A stretch of 60,000 bases of DNA, from contig NC_087071.1 in NCBI RefSeq assembly GCF_963678635.1, forward strand, positions 39,575,797-39,635,796. Direction: 5' to 3'. This document shows, one piece after another, positions 39,196 to 52,290 of this stretch. The notes below the pieces were generated by a model. It had not been told where the DNA came from. It did no database searches and saw only the letters and a list, made by a program, of their open reading frames with translations. Source of the DNA: Symsagittifera roscoffensis (taxonomy: Eukaryota; Xenacoelomorpha; Acoela; Convolutidae). Every line of letters begins with the position of its first letter. The stretch's first letter is position 1. The position numbers were made by a program, and so were the translations under genes.

Positions 39196-41279
39196 GCTCA
39201 GTGTACTTACTTACTTTAGATAGATGAATATTGGCTTGTAATTAGAAATTTTAGGAGTTTATACAGACTTTCGAAAAAAGTCAGTATTTAAAAGATAGAT
39301 TAAAAATCTTTTTTTATCCTCGCATTGTTGCAAACAAGGTTGTGTCTTAATATTTGAAGACATGATGATATATTAGTTCTAAAAAAAAATTGGTCCCAAA
39401 AAAATACAGTCGAGTTAATCTGAAATCGCACAATATGCGTGGCTGTAAATCAAGACGAAACTATGAAACCATAGAGCAGTTTACAATCAATAAAACTTAG
39501 AAAAAAGTTATAGGTTTGTTTTTTGAAAACGGTGTCATTAATGATGGAGAGACCAAGCTTACAAGTCCAGCAATCAAAATTAGACTTAAAATTGACCATA
39601 TACAGAAATAGGTGACAGTTGCCAGATAAAAAATTTTTCACGGACAGCGAATAAACAAAAACCAAAAGACGTAATTTATTCCTTTTGCACAAAAAACGGG
39701 CTTAAAATTAATGTCTAATCAAAATGACCTAATTGAAAAATTTCTGATTGGTTGAAAAGTTTTTCGATTTATCCTCGACCCTCGATTTTTTTACTCGTGA
39801 TGCTTTGTACTGACAGAAAATAAGGTTCCACTCGAAATGAATCAGATAAAAAAAAGTTGAGTTGATTTGATCTAAAATCGATTTAAATTGAAATATAAAC
39901 GTAGCTTGAACATCAATTCAAATCGATTCTAAATAGATTCAATTTTTTTTCGTTGGTTTCTTTTTTCTATGGTTTTGTTTAACAAGGATACCATGTTAGG
40001 TCATTTCTGAACAAGTTTTTGTATACTTATTTTAGACAGATTTTATACAGATTATAATCAAATTTTCGGGACTATCAAACAATGAAGGTATAAGGGGAAA
40101 ATATTTTGACACGAGTGTTTCAGTTTTATTTTACTTTTGATGTCTGGCCTGAAAGTAAACTATGAGGATAAGCAATATCCAATTTTTTACGCAACAAATT
40201 TTTTTTTCGAACTATATGATGTTTGCAAGTTATAAAAGTAAAGCCTAGAACGTTGATAATGAAAATCAGATATGAACAAACTTTGCATATTTTTTACTTC
40301 TCATTGCTATGAGAGCCAATAGTTTCCAATAATTTGAAAGTAAATCACCTAAACGCAATATTTTGTGGTAAAAAAACTCTACTGCAGCTCTGAGGGATTT
40401 TTTTTCACCACATCAATTTGCTTAAGCTTCGAAAGAGAAAAAATATTTAAATTAAATCAATTTGTTGAGATTTTGACGATTTTGACTACCTTACAAAAAC
40501 CTATTGAAGTTGCCAAAAATAATTGTTTTTGCAATAAATTCGATTTTTTTTCTACCGTAAAAATCATTTAATCCATTTTTAATTAATTAACTTATCTAAA
40601 AGGGCCATTGTAAATCAATTTCTATGCAGAGTACTATCTGTATAAAAGTTGCCTCAATCTCAAATTTTCAGCCCGGGGCTGTTGGATAATTGGTATATTT
40701 CAATTGAAAAGTGAGTAAAAAATGTAGATAGAAATTTTCTCAATGAATAAATTGTCGCTTATTAACAAGGGAAACTCTTACGAGACTTTTATTGGCTTTT
40801 ATTCTCTGGTGGCAAGACCAACACCGGGCCGTTTTTAGCCCGAGTTGATTTTGCCGCAATAATCACCCTCGACTTGGCAAGTTCTGAGATGGTGTAACTT
40901 CTTGGACTGACTCATAGATTTTTTTCTCTTGAAAAATGCTACAACAAAACTTTTGATAATTAAATGATGTTTCATCAGTGAATCAGATCAAAGCGGCAAA
41001 AACTCTCATTACGAGGAGAAACTGCGCATTTCCTGAAAAGTAAAAAGAATTCGAAACAGGCCAAAATAGAATTGCCATGAAAAATCAGCAATTTCGTTAT
41101 TTTTCTTCAATCTTCTTTGCCGTTTTGAATTCCCCTGACAAATAGTTAAAAACTGTATTGCTCAAAATCACCCCAAATTTTTTTTGGAAAATGCGCCAGC
41201 AACTTTGCGGAATCTGCAACGAAATTTGCGGAATCAGCAAACAATTAATTTTTAAATATGTGTTTAATAAACATAAGCT
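39196..41279. other. Non-coding DNA
   Basis: Nothing firm. A 38-codon minus-strand open stretch at 40789-40905 has a coding look but lacks a good splice context. Confidence 0.4.
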
Positions 41280-41412
41280 GTCATGAAATCCGCAAAGTGT
41301 AAGTTAAATACGCAAACTGTAAGCGTAATCCGCAAAGTGTTAGCGGATTCCGCAAATTGTAAGCGGAATCCGCAAATTGTGAGCGGAATCCGCAAATTGT
41401 AAACGGAAGCTG
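41280..41412. repeat. Short tandem array of a ~22-bp unit
   Basis: About six imperfect units of GTAAGCGGAATCCGCAAATT. The TCCGCAAA motif continues more loosely on both sides. Confidence 0.75.
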
Positions 41413-42285
41413 CCTATGTTTGTGGAATTCAGTTAAATTTGCGGAATCCGGAACAACGAGCTGTATTCGCTCGTTGGAGAATTAGCAATAAAACTGAAGT
41501 GCCGAAAGCTAAATTTTTTTTGCGGAGAATCCATGTAAATTTTGTAATTGGAACAGACTAACATTTCCGACCATGTTAAAAGATTTTTCGTTGGATTCCA
41601 GTTATTTGCAGACACCTGGTTGTGAGCGTTTCCAGTGCACAGTTTGGCCTCGAAATGCTTGTCAATTTTGATTTTTTCCATGGCTCAGGGTCACTGCATT
41701 GCATAATATACTGAGCGTTTAGAGTATAATCAAGTAGCAACCGACGATGTAATATAGGTAACGTATGTGACTAGCGATCCGTAGGTAGAGGATGAGATCA
41801 CCGCAGGGAACATACATTTTTTTTTGCTTTAGGACTTTACGTGTCAGCGCTGACTCATCGATCGTTCAGTGCTAACTCAAAAAATTTTGTGTTCCTCCAT
41901 CTGTTAGTCTTGGCCGTACATGTTAGCTTTTAGTCCCATCTTATAGTTTTTAGTTATAGCTATCGTAATTTTGACTTATCCGCAGCTCAACACTCCTAAG
42001 CGAAATATATTTAGAAAACACTACAATACAACCTACACATTTGTTTTTTACGAGAAGGCCACGTTAATTATGAGTTCAGCGGATTCTATGAAGAAATATT
42101 GGAACAAAAAACAAGATAGATAGATCACGTTTCCCTATGGAATTTCGAAGATGTTTTACGCGAGAGAGAAAATCACTTCCAGCACAAGGGAATCTGGACT
42201 GAATCTGAAAAATGGTAATGAGGTTTCGAGAAAAGAAAAATTTTCCACTGTTTTTAATGTTCCGACTACATCTTGGGAAAGAACA
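41413..42285. other. Non-coding DNA
   Basis: No gene recognised in this stretch. Confidence 0.35.
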
Positions 42286-43875
42286 AGGAATTTGAAATTC
42301 GCGGTTTTAAAGCGCGGTTTTAAATACCTAAAAGAAAGCACGTAGTTAATCAAATGTTGCGTCGCTTTAAAGAGTCATTTGGATACCAGAACATTAAGTT
42401 TTCTGAAAAGTCGGGTCAGCGTCGAAAAAATCTGACCAAATTTTTTTGGCTTCTTTAAAACTACAGTTCTGACATTGGCTGAAAAACTGAAAATGCGATT
42501 CAAGCAGACGAACTTCATACAAGTTTCTGTTTCCCATAAAACACTTTTTCCGGACCATCTAACCCCACTGCATTTCAATCAGAAGAAACAACTCCTCAGC
42601 TCTTTTCAATCATCAGCAAGGATAATCTGTGACTGTGCATGTAGCACAGAACGTTCCGATCATAATCTTAAATAAAAACTTATAACGCTCTTCCGTGTTT
42701 TTATTAAATAAGCGCTGTTTTTCAGAGTTTCGTGATAAAATCATCGAACGATTACAAAAAATTTCGGTTTAATCGAATGTCTCATTAAAATAGTTAAATC
42801 GGGAAACAGTGAAAAAAAAGACAAAAAAATAAAATTCAAAAATAATATTTAGACTTTTGTTTTTAAGTTTTTTTTTGCAGAAACTCTTTTCAAATTTTGA
42901 TTTTGTTCATTCCTCTAGATGAAGCTAAATTGATTTTGAAAGTTTTTTTACAAAAATTCAGCTAAGCTTTCAGGTCTTATTTTTTTTCAAATAAGCCTGT
43001 TTGCTTGCTTTACTCGCTCGAAGTTGACTAAAACTCAAATTTTTTCAATTGGTTTTTCTCAACACTGGGACAATTTTTCAAAATGTTTTAACGGTCGTTC
43101 GAGGCAGCGCTGAAATTGCATAAGTCTGATATATCTTTCCGCCCAATACGATGAGTGTTTGCGGTAAAAAAAATGGTTGAAAAACAGAATAAGACTGGTT
43201 GGTTTTTCTCGACTTTCTGAATTATTTCAATGTTTTTTCCAAAAGTCATTGGAATCACGAACGAAATTGTTTTCATTTGATATATCGCTCGACCAATTCC
43301 CAGGATTATTTGTGGTACATGATTTTGCGAGGAAAAAAGAAAAAAAGAATACAAACGAAAATACGTCATAATGCAAAGTTCCTCCCCTTTTCAATGGTCG
43401 AAATAAAATTTTTAAATTCTTTTGAATGTTTTTAATGGTTCGGAATACGATGTAGGACTTTTTTTATATTGTATTAGTTTGCATTTATGTCCTTAATAAA
43501 AAAAATACGCCTGTCTTTCAAAAATAGATATGAAACTGTTGAAATTGGAAATATCAAAAATGTGATTCGATCAATACCTAGCAAAAGGGAATGGAGAGTC
43601 AGTTTTGAATTCGACCAAATTTTTTCCACGCTAAGATTTTTTCCAAACTTTTGTTCACGCGGTCCAATATTCTTGACCATTGGTATGCCCCCGATTTATA
43701 CAATTGTTTTGTAAACCATTTTGGAATCATAAATTCCGTAGGTTGCCTCGTTAATTTTTTATTTTTTCCCGTAACTAAGTTTTTGTATCTGGTTGGGAGG
43801 GGTAGGTGGAGAAGAGATAAATAAGACGAGCCCGGAGAACGGTGAGTTTCAGCATTGATCGATCAATTTTTTCAG
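42286..43875. repeat. Tandem duplication, unit 1 (~1.6 kb)
   Basis: Begins AGGAATTTGAAATTCGCGG and ends GATCGATCAATTTTTTCAG. The whole unit recurs at 43912-45478 with few substitutions. Short ORFs inside (for example 42475-42675) have no recognised match. Confidence 0.85.
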
Positions 43876-43911
43876 CATTGATCGATCAATTTTTTCTGAT
43901 CGATCAATTTT

Positions 43912-45478
43912 AGGAATTTGAAATTCGCGGTTTTAAAGCGCGGTTTTAAATACTAAAAGAAAGCACGTAGTTAATCAAATGTTGTGTCGCTTTAAAGAGT
44001 CATTTGGATACCAGAACATTAGGTTTTCTGAAAAGTCGGGTCAGCGTCGAAAAAATCGGACCAAATTTTTTTGGCTTCTTTAAAACTACAGTTCTGACAT
44101 TGGCTGAAAAACTGAAAATGCGATTCAAGCAGACGAACTTCATACAAGTTTCTGTTTCCCAAAAAACACTTTTTCCGGACTATCTAACCCCACTGCACTT
44201 CAATCAGAAGAAACAACTCCTCAGCTCTTTTCAATCATCAGCAAGGATAATCTGTGACTGTGCATGTAGCACAGAACGTTCCGATCATAATCTTAAATAA
44301 AAACTTATAACGCTCTTCCGTGTTTTTATTAAATAAGCGCTGTTTTTCAGAGTTTCGTGATAGAATCATCGAATGAATACAAAAAATTTCGGTTTAATCG
44401 AATGTCTCATTAAATTATTTAAATCGGGAAACAGTGAAAAAAAAGACAAAAAAATAAAATTCAAAAATACTATTTGGACTTTTGTTTTTAAGTTTTTTTT
44501 GCAGAAACTCTTTTCAAATTTTGAATTTGTTCATTCCTCTAGATGAAGCTATATTGATTTTGAAAGTTTTTTTCTAAAAATTCAGCTAAGCTTTCAGGTC
44601 TTATTTTTTTTCAAATAAGCCTGTTTGCTTGCTTTAATCGCTCGAAGTTGACTAAAACTCAAATTTTTTCAATTGGTTTTTCTCAACACTGGAACAACTT
44701 TTCAAAATGTTTTAACGGTCGTTCGAGGCAGCGCTGAAATTGCCTAAGTCTGATATATCTTTGCGCCCAATACGATGAGTGTTTGCGGTAAAAAAAATGG
44801 TTGAAAAACAGAATAAGACTGGTTGGTTTTTCTCGACTTTCTGAAAAAGTCATTGGAATCACGAACGAAATTGCTTTCATTTGATATATCGCTTGACCAA
44901 TTCCCAGGATTATTTGTGGTACATGATTTTGCGAGGAAAAAAGAAAAAAAGAATACAAACGAAAATACGTCATAATGCAAAGTTCCTCCCCTTTTCAATG
45001 GTCGAAATAAAATTTTTAAATTCTTTTGAATGTTTTTAATGGTTCGGAATACGATGTAGGACTTTTTTATATTGTATTAGTTTGTATTTATGTCCTTAAT
45101 AAAAAAAATACGCATTTCTTTCAAAAATAGATATGAAACTGTTGAAATTGGAAATATCAAAAATGTGATTCGATCAATACCTAGCAAAAGGGAATGGAGA
45201 GTCAGTTTTGAATTCGACCAAATTTTTTCCACGCTAAGATTTTTTCCAAACTTTTGTTCACGCGGTCCAATATTCTTGACCATTGGTATGCCCCCGATTT
45301 ATACAATTGTTTTGTAAACCATTTTGGAATCATAAATTCCGTAGGTTGCCCCGTTAATTTTTTATTTTTTCCCGTAACTAAGTTTTTGTATCTGGTTGGG
45401 AGGGGTAGGTGGAGAAGAGATAAATAAGACAAGCCCAGAGAACGGGGAGTTTCAGCGTTGATCGATCAATTTTTTCAG
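43912..45478. repeat. Tandem duplication, unit 2
   Basis: Near-identical to unit 1. One visible difference is a deletion of about 23 bp after CTTTCTGAA near 44845. Between the units, 43876-43911 holds further copies of GATCGATCAATTTTTTC, the probable recombination point. Confidence 0.85.
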
Positions 45479-45824
45479 TCCTGGTCATGATTAACGTGTA
45501 GCTGATCAGAGCCTAAGTCAGTGTTGGCATGAACTGATTTGTTTTTGAAACAGCGATTATTATCACTGAGAATTCAACCTGGGAATATTAGTTAATATTG
45601 AAGTTTGATTGGTTGTTGGCAAGGAATGCAAATTTTCTGGATCGTGAGTTTTTTACAGTATGATTAATTAGCGAAAATTGGATCCAACTTGAATTAAGTT
45701 TTTCGGACCGAAAATTATCAAAAACAATTCCAAATCAAAAATTGCATTTATACCGCACAAAATAATTAGATTGCGGGCCTCAGAAGTAAGCTTCATTATC
45801 TTGGTTCTTAAACTTTCATCAACT

Positions 45825-46741
45825 ACCCGGGTTGACAAAAAATGCTTATCATAAAAGTTTCATATATGAAAAAAAGCTTATCATACTCTTTCATACAACC
45901 TCGTAGCGCAAAAGTGAGTGTATGAAAAGAACAAAATAAGCGTTTTTTTTGTCTTTATAATTTTTCAACATGCTTTTTTCCATACTTTGGATTTAAAAAT
46001 TGAGCTTTTTCATCAGTCTTTTCATCACCAAAACTGTATGAAAATAGCATGATAAGCATTTTTCCATATTATGAAATTGTATGATAAGCTTTTTTTTATA
46101 CTATGAAATTGTACAACAAGCATTTTATTGTTTTCATAATTAAAAAAACAAAAAAAATTTGTTTTAAAATTTTGTGTTCCATTTCAAACACTAACCAAGT
46201 ATTTTTGTCATAAGATAAACCATAAAGTAACTGGCAGTAATTACGCAAATAAACTGCATTTGATGATTATAGCCATGTAAATTAATTTTAATTTTTTTCA
46301 CATGGATATATATACCAAAAACTTAATTTTTTGTTTATGGCTAGATTAACTTTACTTTGAAAATTTTGGTGGAAATCTTTTTGCAAATAAGTTTTTGTCT
46401 TAGCGAGTGAAAACAAAAAATAATAATTGTATTTACAAATTTGTTTTTTTTTGGATTTTTGGATTTTTTTGGATAAAAAAACTCATTGTGGACTACGTTA
46501 TAAGCTCAAAAGTCAAATTTTGCATGCAATTTTTTTTCGTAAAATTTATATTTGAGCATAAAAGCAAATTTGAAACCAAAAAGGGATTAAAATTTATCAA
46601 ATATACCAAAAATGTTCAATAAAAATTTTCAAAACACATTTTAAATTTTGTATGAATTTTGTATGATAAGCATTTTTCCATTAGACTTCATATATGAAAC
46701 TGTATGATAAGAACTTTTCTTCTATGGACATCAACCCGAGT
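45825..46741. mobile_element. MITE-like element with ATGATAAGC repeats
   Basis: Inverted ends ACCCGGGTTGA and TCAACCCGAGT. Inside, TATGATAAGCATTTTT and similar motifs repeat on both strands. A related truncated copy starts at 49111. Confidence 0.65.
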
Positions 46742-48744
46742 GTTTTTTCTACAATGAATTTATGAGATTTTGAGAAGATTTTTGAAAAAATCTGGAGAAA
46801 AGAAATATGGCTGCTGATGTAAGTTGATTCTGTAGTATTGAAAATATTATAACGCATTTTAAAAGCAACTTAGCTTATACACTATTTGTTAAGGAAAGTA
46901 AATAATTATAAGCTATTCGATTTGAAATGATTCCCGCAAGTTACACAAATCTGCGGCAATTTCTTTATTTGAAATAATATTCGACTCGGAGGGGTTCTCT
47001 TCTCATTTATGCTTTTATCTTAATGAAAAAGTGTGACTCTAAACTTTCAAATTGACAGATCTGGACTTACAGTCAATTTTGTTGAAGGTTTTCAAGATTT
47101 TTAAACTGAGAAAACAATTCACAGTTTAATGCTCACTAATTAACCGAAAGTTTTTTAGGTTCCTGCGAAAACAGTTTTACTAATATCAAAATATAAAACT
47201 TGAGTTCTCATTGAAAATTGCAAATTATATTAATTCCAAAAATACCTTAATGAGAACAGGGGTTGAAGCAAATCATTTTTCCTTGAAAGAACTTCACAGC
47301 CAAAAGAAAGTTAAAATTGCTTCGACATTTATAGGCCAAAAAACAATCAACCTTCAAAAAATTAGTCTACAGAGACGCTTAAGCCCCAGAAAATCATTCC
47401 AATCGGCGTCATCTAATGAAGTCTAGACCATTTCCAATCAAAGTCGATATCAAAAGTTTTTAATTTGCTTCTGTTGATTGAATTGCCGTTTTTAACCACA
47501 AAACGGTACGCCATTTTTTTTTCTGGAGACTATCAAAAAACAAAGAACAGGAATAAAAAAAATGCCATTAAAGGAACTGAAATATCTTTAATTTGGTCAA
47601 TTATTCTTGACCACTAAAATTTCTATTATTGTTAAAAAGCAAAGGTAAATGTACTTTTGCGTTAATAGTCATGATTTCTATTGAGAGAGGCAGCTTTTCT
47701 TTGTATTCTAAATTGGCTTGTCAAGTTCACTTTTGCGCCTTTCTGAATTGGGTCGAGAAATCTGACAGCAATAAGATGTGCTTAATCCAACAGTTGCAAA
47801 TTGCAGGAATGCGTTTGTGAGAGAGAAATAGACAGAAAAGATTCCCATTTTTTTTTCAAAAAAAAAATAAAGTAATAAACGTGAACTTTTTTTATGCGAT
47901 GAAATTTTTGATTCGACATCTAGTTCAAAACTTTGGCAGCCAAAGCTTTTGAGAAAATTAAGTTACCTAGGTTGGCATCTCTAAAATTATCATTGCTGAT
48001 TCAAAAAAAAACAATGCGTGCCCAAGCCATGAACATAACTGACTCATCGCTGATTTAGCGCTGAAAATTACATCGAAGTAGCATTGCTAAATCTTCCATG
48101 TCATTTTTTGATGATCATTTTACATCTCTGAATCATCCCTGGACATTTTAAATTATTTTTTGAATCATCCCTCGCCATTCAAGTTATATCATCTTGTTTA
48201 GATTTTGAGTCCGAAAAGTCTTGAAAAAAAAATAAGTATCAACAGCCATAGCTTTTTCTTATAAAAAAAACATGCATAAGCAGCTCATTTGAAACTATTA
48301 TAAATTACAATAAATCAAAATGTGAAATGCAAACTGTCCTTGAAAAAAGTTAATTACCCGAACTGGAGTTTTTTGAAAGTTAATAGATTATAATTGATTT
48401 AAGTGTCAAAAAGATTGGACAAAATAATCGAGTTTAGATGAAAATTTCGTATTTTGGAGTTTTAATCAAAAATACTAAGTTTTGGGATTTTAATCAATTT
48501 CTTTCCGTTCCAAAATTGTACTTTATTTTTCTTGAATTTTAATCGAATTTTTTTTCTCCACAAAATCCATTGTAATCAATTGTTGTCTGCAGAAAAATTA
48601 TTTACTCAGCTTGTCGCAGTTTTTTCTGCAAAAACTTGACCTACCAAAGATTAATTGGAACAAAATAATAAACAACATAAAACAAAAAAAAATCAATTCC
48701 CAAAGTCATGTTTTTTTCTGGCGTTTTTCTGTTGTAATTCCTTT
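46742..48744. other. Non-coding DNA
   Basis: No exon or complete element that I can support. Confidence 0.4.
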
Positions 48745-49021
48745 TCCCCTTCCCAGTTTACAGTTTTAACCCTCCAAGTTTTCTTGCAATTGAACAGTAG
48801 AGGGGGAGGGGCTACTCAACGTAAATTTCAAAACTCCACCTCTTTGCCCCACCCACTCCGCCCATTTTGTTAAACTATTGAAGCCCCCTGATATTTAAAA
48901 CTCCCTTACCACCCACGTTCATCAAACTGGGATCGGAGAAGGGGAGTTTGAGGGTTAAACTGGGGAGTGGGGAAGGGCGGAGGGCAAATTGTGAAGAGGA
49001 GAACTGCGGGGGGGGGGGGGG
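48745..49021. other. C-rich to G-rich switch ending in G14
   Basis: A C-rich half (TTCCCCTTCCCAG, TTTGCCCCACCCACTCCGCC) and a G-rich half (GGAGAAGGGGAGTTTGAGGG) that are partly complementary (TTTTAACCCTCC against GAGGGTTAAAC), then fourteen G at 49008-49021. Confidence 0.5.
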
Positions 49022-49110
49022 AATCAACTGTTATTACCAACCTGTTGCAACGCAATTATAAAACAGAGTACAAATGCAAATAAAAACAACAACAGTTGGC
49101 CGTGTGGCCT

Positions 49111-49403
49111 ACCCGGGTTGACAAAAAATGCTTATCATACATTTTTCATACGATTTCATAGAGCAAAATTATATGTATGAACCTAGCAAAATAAGCGTTT
49201 TTTTTTCATATATGAAATTGTATGAGAAGCATTTTTTCCATATGTAGTCCAAATATGTAAATATTTATACTAAGATGTAAGTTAATTTTACTATTTTTAC
49301 ATGGGAAAATAAACCAAAAAAGTAACTTTTTGAATATGGCTCGATAATTTTTAGTTTAAAAATTTTGATGGTTGAGAAAAAAAGTCTGTTTTTTTTTACA
49401 AAA
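49111..49403. mobile_element. Truncated copy of the 45825 MITE family
   Basis: Starts ACCCGGGTTGACAAAAAATG like 45825, with similar sequence up to about 49390. The right inverted end is missing, and the stretch runs into a tandem repeat. Confidence 0.6.
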
Positions 49404-49815
49404 TTAATTTTATTTTAGCAAATGAAATCCCACGTTACACAACGAAAATGATATTCATCTTAGTGAGAGATAGGGGAGAAAAAGGTTGCTTTTTGATATT
49501 CGTTATTGCAATAAATTGATCCAGCGCGAACAAGGGTATCATTTTGATAAAAGACCAAATTTTGAACGACTTTTGTTTGTAGTGTACGAGGTGTTTGGAA
49601 CCTAAAAATTTAATTTTATTTTAGCAAATGAAATCCCACGTTACACAACGAAAATGATATTCATCTTAGTGAGAGATAGGGGAGAAAAAAGTTGCTTTTT
49701 GATATTTGTTATTGCAATAAATTGATCCAGCGCGAACAAGGGTATCAATTTGATAAAAGACCAAATTTTGAACGACTTTTGTTTGTAGTGTACGAGGTGT
49801 TTGGAACCTAAAAAA
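49404..49815. repeat. 206-bp unit duplicated in tandem
   Basis: Units 49404-49609 and 49610-49815 are nearly identical (from TTAATTTTATTTTAGC to GTGTTTGGAACCTAAAAA). The last part plus 25 bp of following sequence recurs at 53439-53578 next to a Gypsy LTR. Confidence 0.85.
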
Positions 49816-49843
49816 TTAAGCATTCTCTTTTTCTTATTCTGAG

Positions 49844-49925
49844 AGTGTAATACTGTTTTACAGCTATTAATACTGTAATACTGTAATACTGTAATACATC
49901 TAGAGTGTAATACTGTTTTAAAGAA
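49844..49925. repeat. GTAATACT microsatellite-like repeat
   Basis: Repeated GTAATACT, with GAGTGTAATACTGTTTTA at both ends. Confidence 0.7.
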
Positions 49926-49937
49926 ATCGCCTTTTGG

Positions 49938-52290
49938 GAGAATAACTACAGGGTTTCTAAATGAATGTTTTGAACCTGTGGAATGTTTTCGTATTAATCA
50001 ATGAAATCCAAAATCTGTTTATTTTGTCTTATAAATGTATTGGAGCTTTACTGGCACTTTTTTTGAAACCTGCGTTGGACTTAAGTGAAAGATGTTTTGG
50101 GGAAAATTTTTTCCGACATCAAAGTTTGATGTTGCATATACCACATTTTAATCATAATCTGCTAATTTTCAAAAATTTATTAAATCATTCAGGAGTGTTG
50201 GAAACTTAACGTTGTTAAAAAAACTGTTTTTCAATTGTATGTTTTAAAAACTTATATATGGGTTTCAAAAAAGAATTTTTTTGAAGTAATCTCTGTTTTT
50301 TTTATTCATTAGCGATTTTATCAATAGATAATTTTTCCTTAAGTATTGTAGAATATAAAAAAACTGAATATGAGCTTTACAATATCGTTTACTCTATATG
50401 TTTTTTCTTGAGTGGGGTATAATGTTGCGTTTGTTTCGCAATGTTTTAATAGACCTAATAGAAGTGCGATTTTATACGGATATTTATAAATGTTCTGCTT
50501 TTACGTCTGTGTTTAGGTTTTTTTTCTAGATTTAATAGATGAAAATTTTACCCTTAAAAATTGTGATTAGGTTGGTTTTAAGGTCAGACAAATGTAGCTG
50601 TTGTGTAATTTGATAAATATTTTATAGATGAACTAGGTTGATTGAAAAATCAGATGCATGTCCAAATGATGGTTTTAATTAAATACGTAATTGGTTGTAA
50701 ATAGGATAAGTTACTGAACCTAATGGGTATTGCTTGTGAAGTTTTTGGGAAAAAAATCAAAAAGCTGTTATTTTACTTTGTGTATTTATCTTTGAAATCT
50801 AATTTATTTTGTAAAATACTGCTAATTGTTTTGTATGAAATGTTATTTTTTTTACTTTTTGTTTAACGTCTGTTATATGGATTGTTTGCTTGGATGGTTT
50901 TATCAGAAGTTTAAATTGTTCCATCGTTCTTGTTTTAAATGAATTTTTCCAGAGTTTGTTAAACTTGGGGCTTCGTCAACGATATGTTGGATTTATTTGT
51001 TTTTGTGTAAATGCTAGATTCATAAAGTTTTTGAGAAAGCGTTTAATCTGGTACAGGTTGGAGTTGATTCGAGTTTCATTTTCGTGTTCTTTTCTTAATA
51101 CTTTAATAAGTATTGTGCTTTATTTCTCAATTTAAACATCTTTGCTTTCACATTGTATATGAAATCAATGCGTTTCTTATGTTTTCTTGTCTATTCCTGG
51201 TAGATCTGCAGTTGTTTCAATTGTAGTTTGCTTTTGATTTATTTTTGGTTGACCTTTAAGTGTACTTCTTCTATAGTTATAATTCTGTCTATCTGGGTAT
51301 TGTTAAGTATTTCGATGTGCTGATGGACAAAACTTTCTTGATCTACTTTGATAGCTATCAATTCTAGCACTAGAATTTTTACGGGGTCTGTTGTTATAGT
51401 TTTTGTTAAAAAGTCGGTTTTTGGAATAGCTGCGAGACCTGTTATTTGAGTAATTCCATTTTGGTTGTTTAAATAACACGGTTACGGCTGTTTGAAGTAT
51501 TTCATGATCGTTCTTTCGAATAATATCAGTTTTGATTATCCGAATATGAGCTACAAGAAATGGAATAGTGATTTCTATTGGAATCGTATCTTGAACAACT
51601 TTTACTATTTTGATTATTCGGACTAATCGATCTGCTATATCTAACTCGGAATGTTGTGAATTTCGTCTATCTAGAGATCGTCCACGAGAGATATACAAAT
51701 AATTTGGCTGCGGCTTAATCTTACTAAAATTAGATGGAACTGGTTTTCTTGAACTGTTTTTTTTTTGAAAAAGTTTGATTGGTAAACATGGATGTTTTTT
51801 TTCAGGTTTTAATAAAAAGGTTTTTTTGAATCTCTATAATTTGGTGGCCAGTTTGATCCATCTTGTTTTTTTTGTCTGCATTTGGCGATGCTGTCCGAAA
51901 CGTACACTTTTTCTTATATGAGTGTTTTCCTACAAAGCTTGGGTCGTTTTCATTAGTATTTAGAATTTGAATGATTTTTTCTGCTAAAAATTATCAGATT
52001 CTCGGATTTTATTAACATGTGACGTTGTTGTCTAAATAATTTTGACATGCTATAAAATTAAGTTTTTCGTTTCCGCTAGCTTGATTGTGATTTCTGCTTG
52101 TTCTAATTTGTCTACCACATTGCGGAGATCTATGTCTGGTTCTCGATTGGATGACGAAAGCGATGTTCTCTTTTTTATTGCTTATTTTTGAACTGTGGCC
52201 TTAAGGTAATCATTTGAAATTCTGTCATTTATATTATCATGTGTATTTAGAGAATATGGCATAGTGTGAGGTTATAATACTCATACATGG
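49938..52290 (-). pseudogene. Decayed gag-protease-RT relic of the large Gypsy family
   Basis: The plus-strand sequence follows the intact element from about 16630 to 19360 in order. Examples are TTTGATGTTGCATA near 50130 (16835), ATAGATAATTTTTCCTTAA near 50320 (17050), the Asn/Arg/Ser-rich stretch around 51303-51698, and GTGATTTCTGCTTGTTCTAA near 52088 (19170). Stops, frameshifts and deletions break the frame throughout, so no product is expected. Confidence 0.85.

Noticed and set aside
41280-41412. Possible CRISPR-like array
   Set aside because: The units are contiguous without spacers, in animal nuclear DNA; it is a short tandem repeat.
42475-44300. Similar 66- and 98-aa ORFs in the two tandem units
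   Set aside because: Their similarity is explained by the young duplication of the DNA; no motif, splice context or outside homologue supports a gene.
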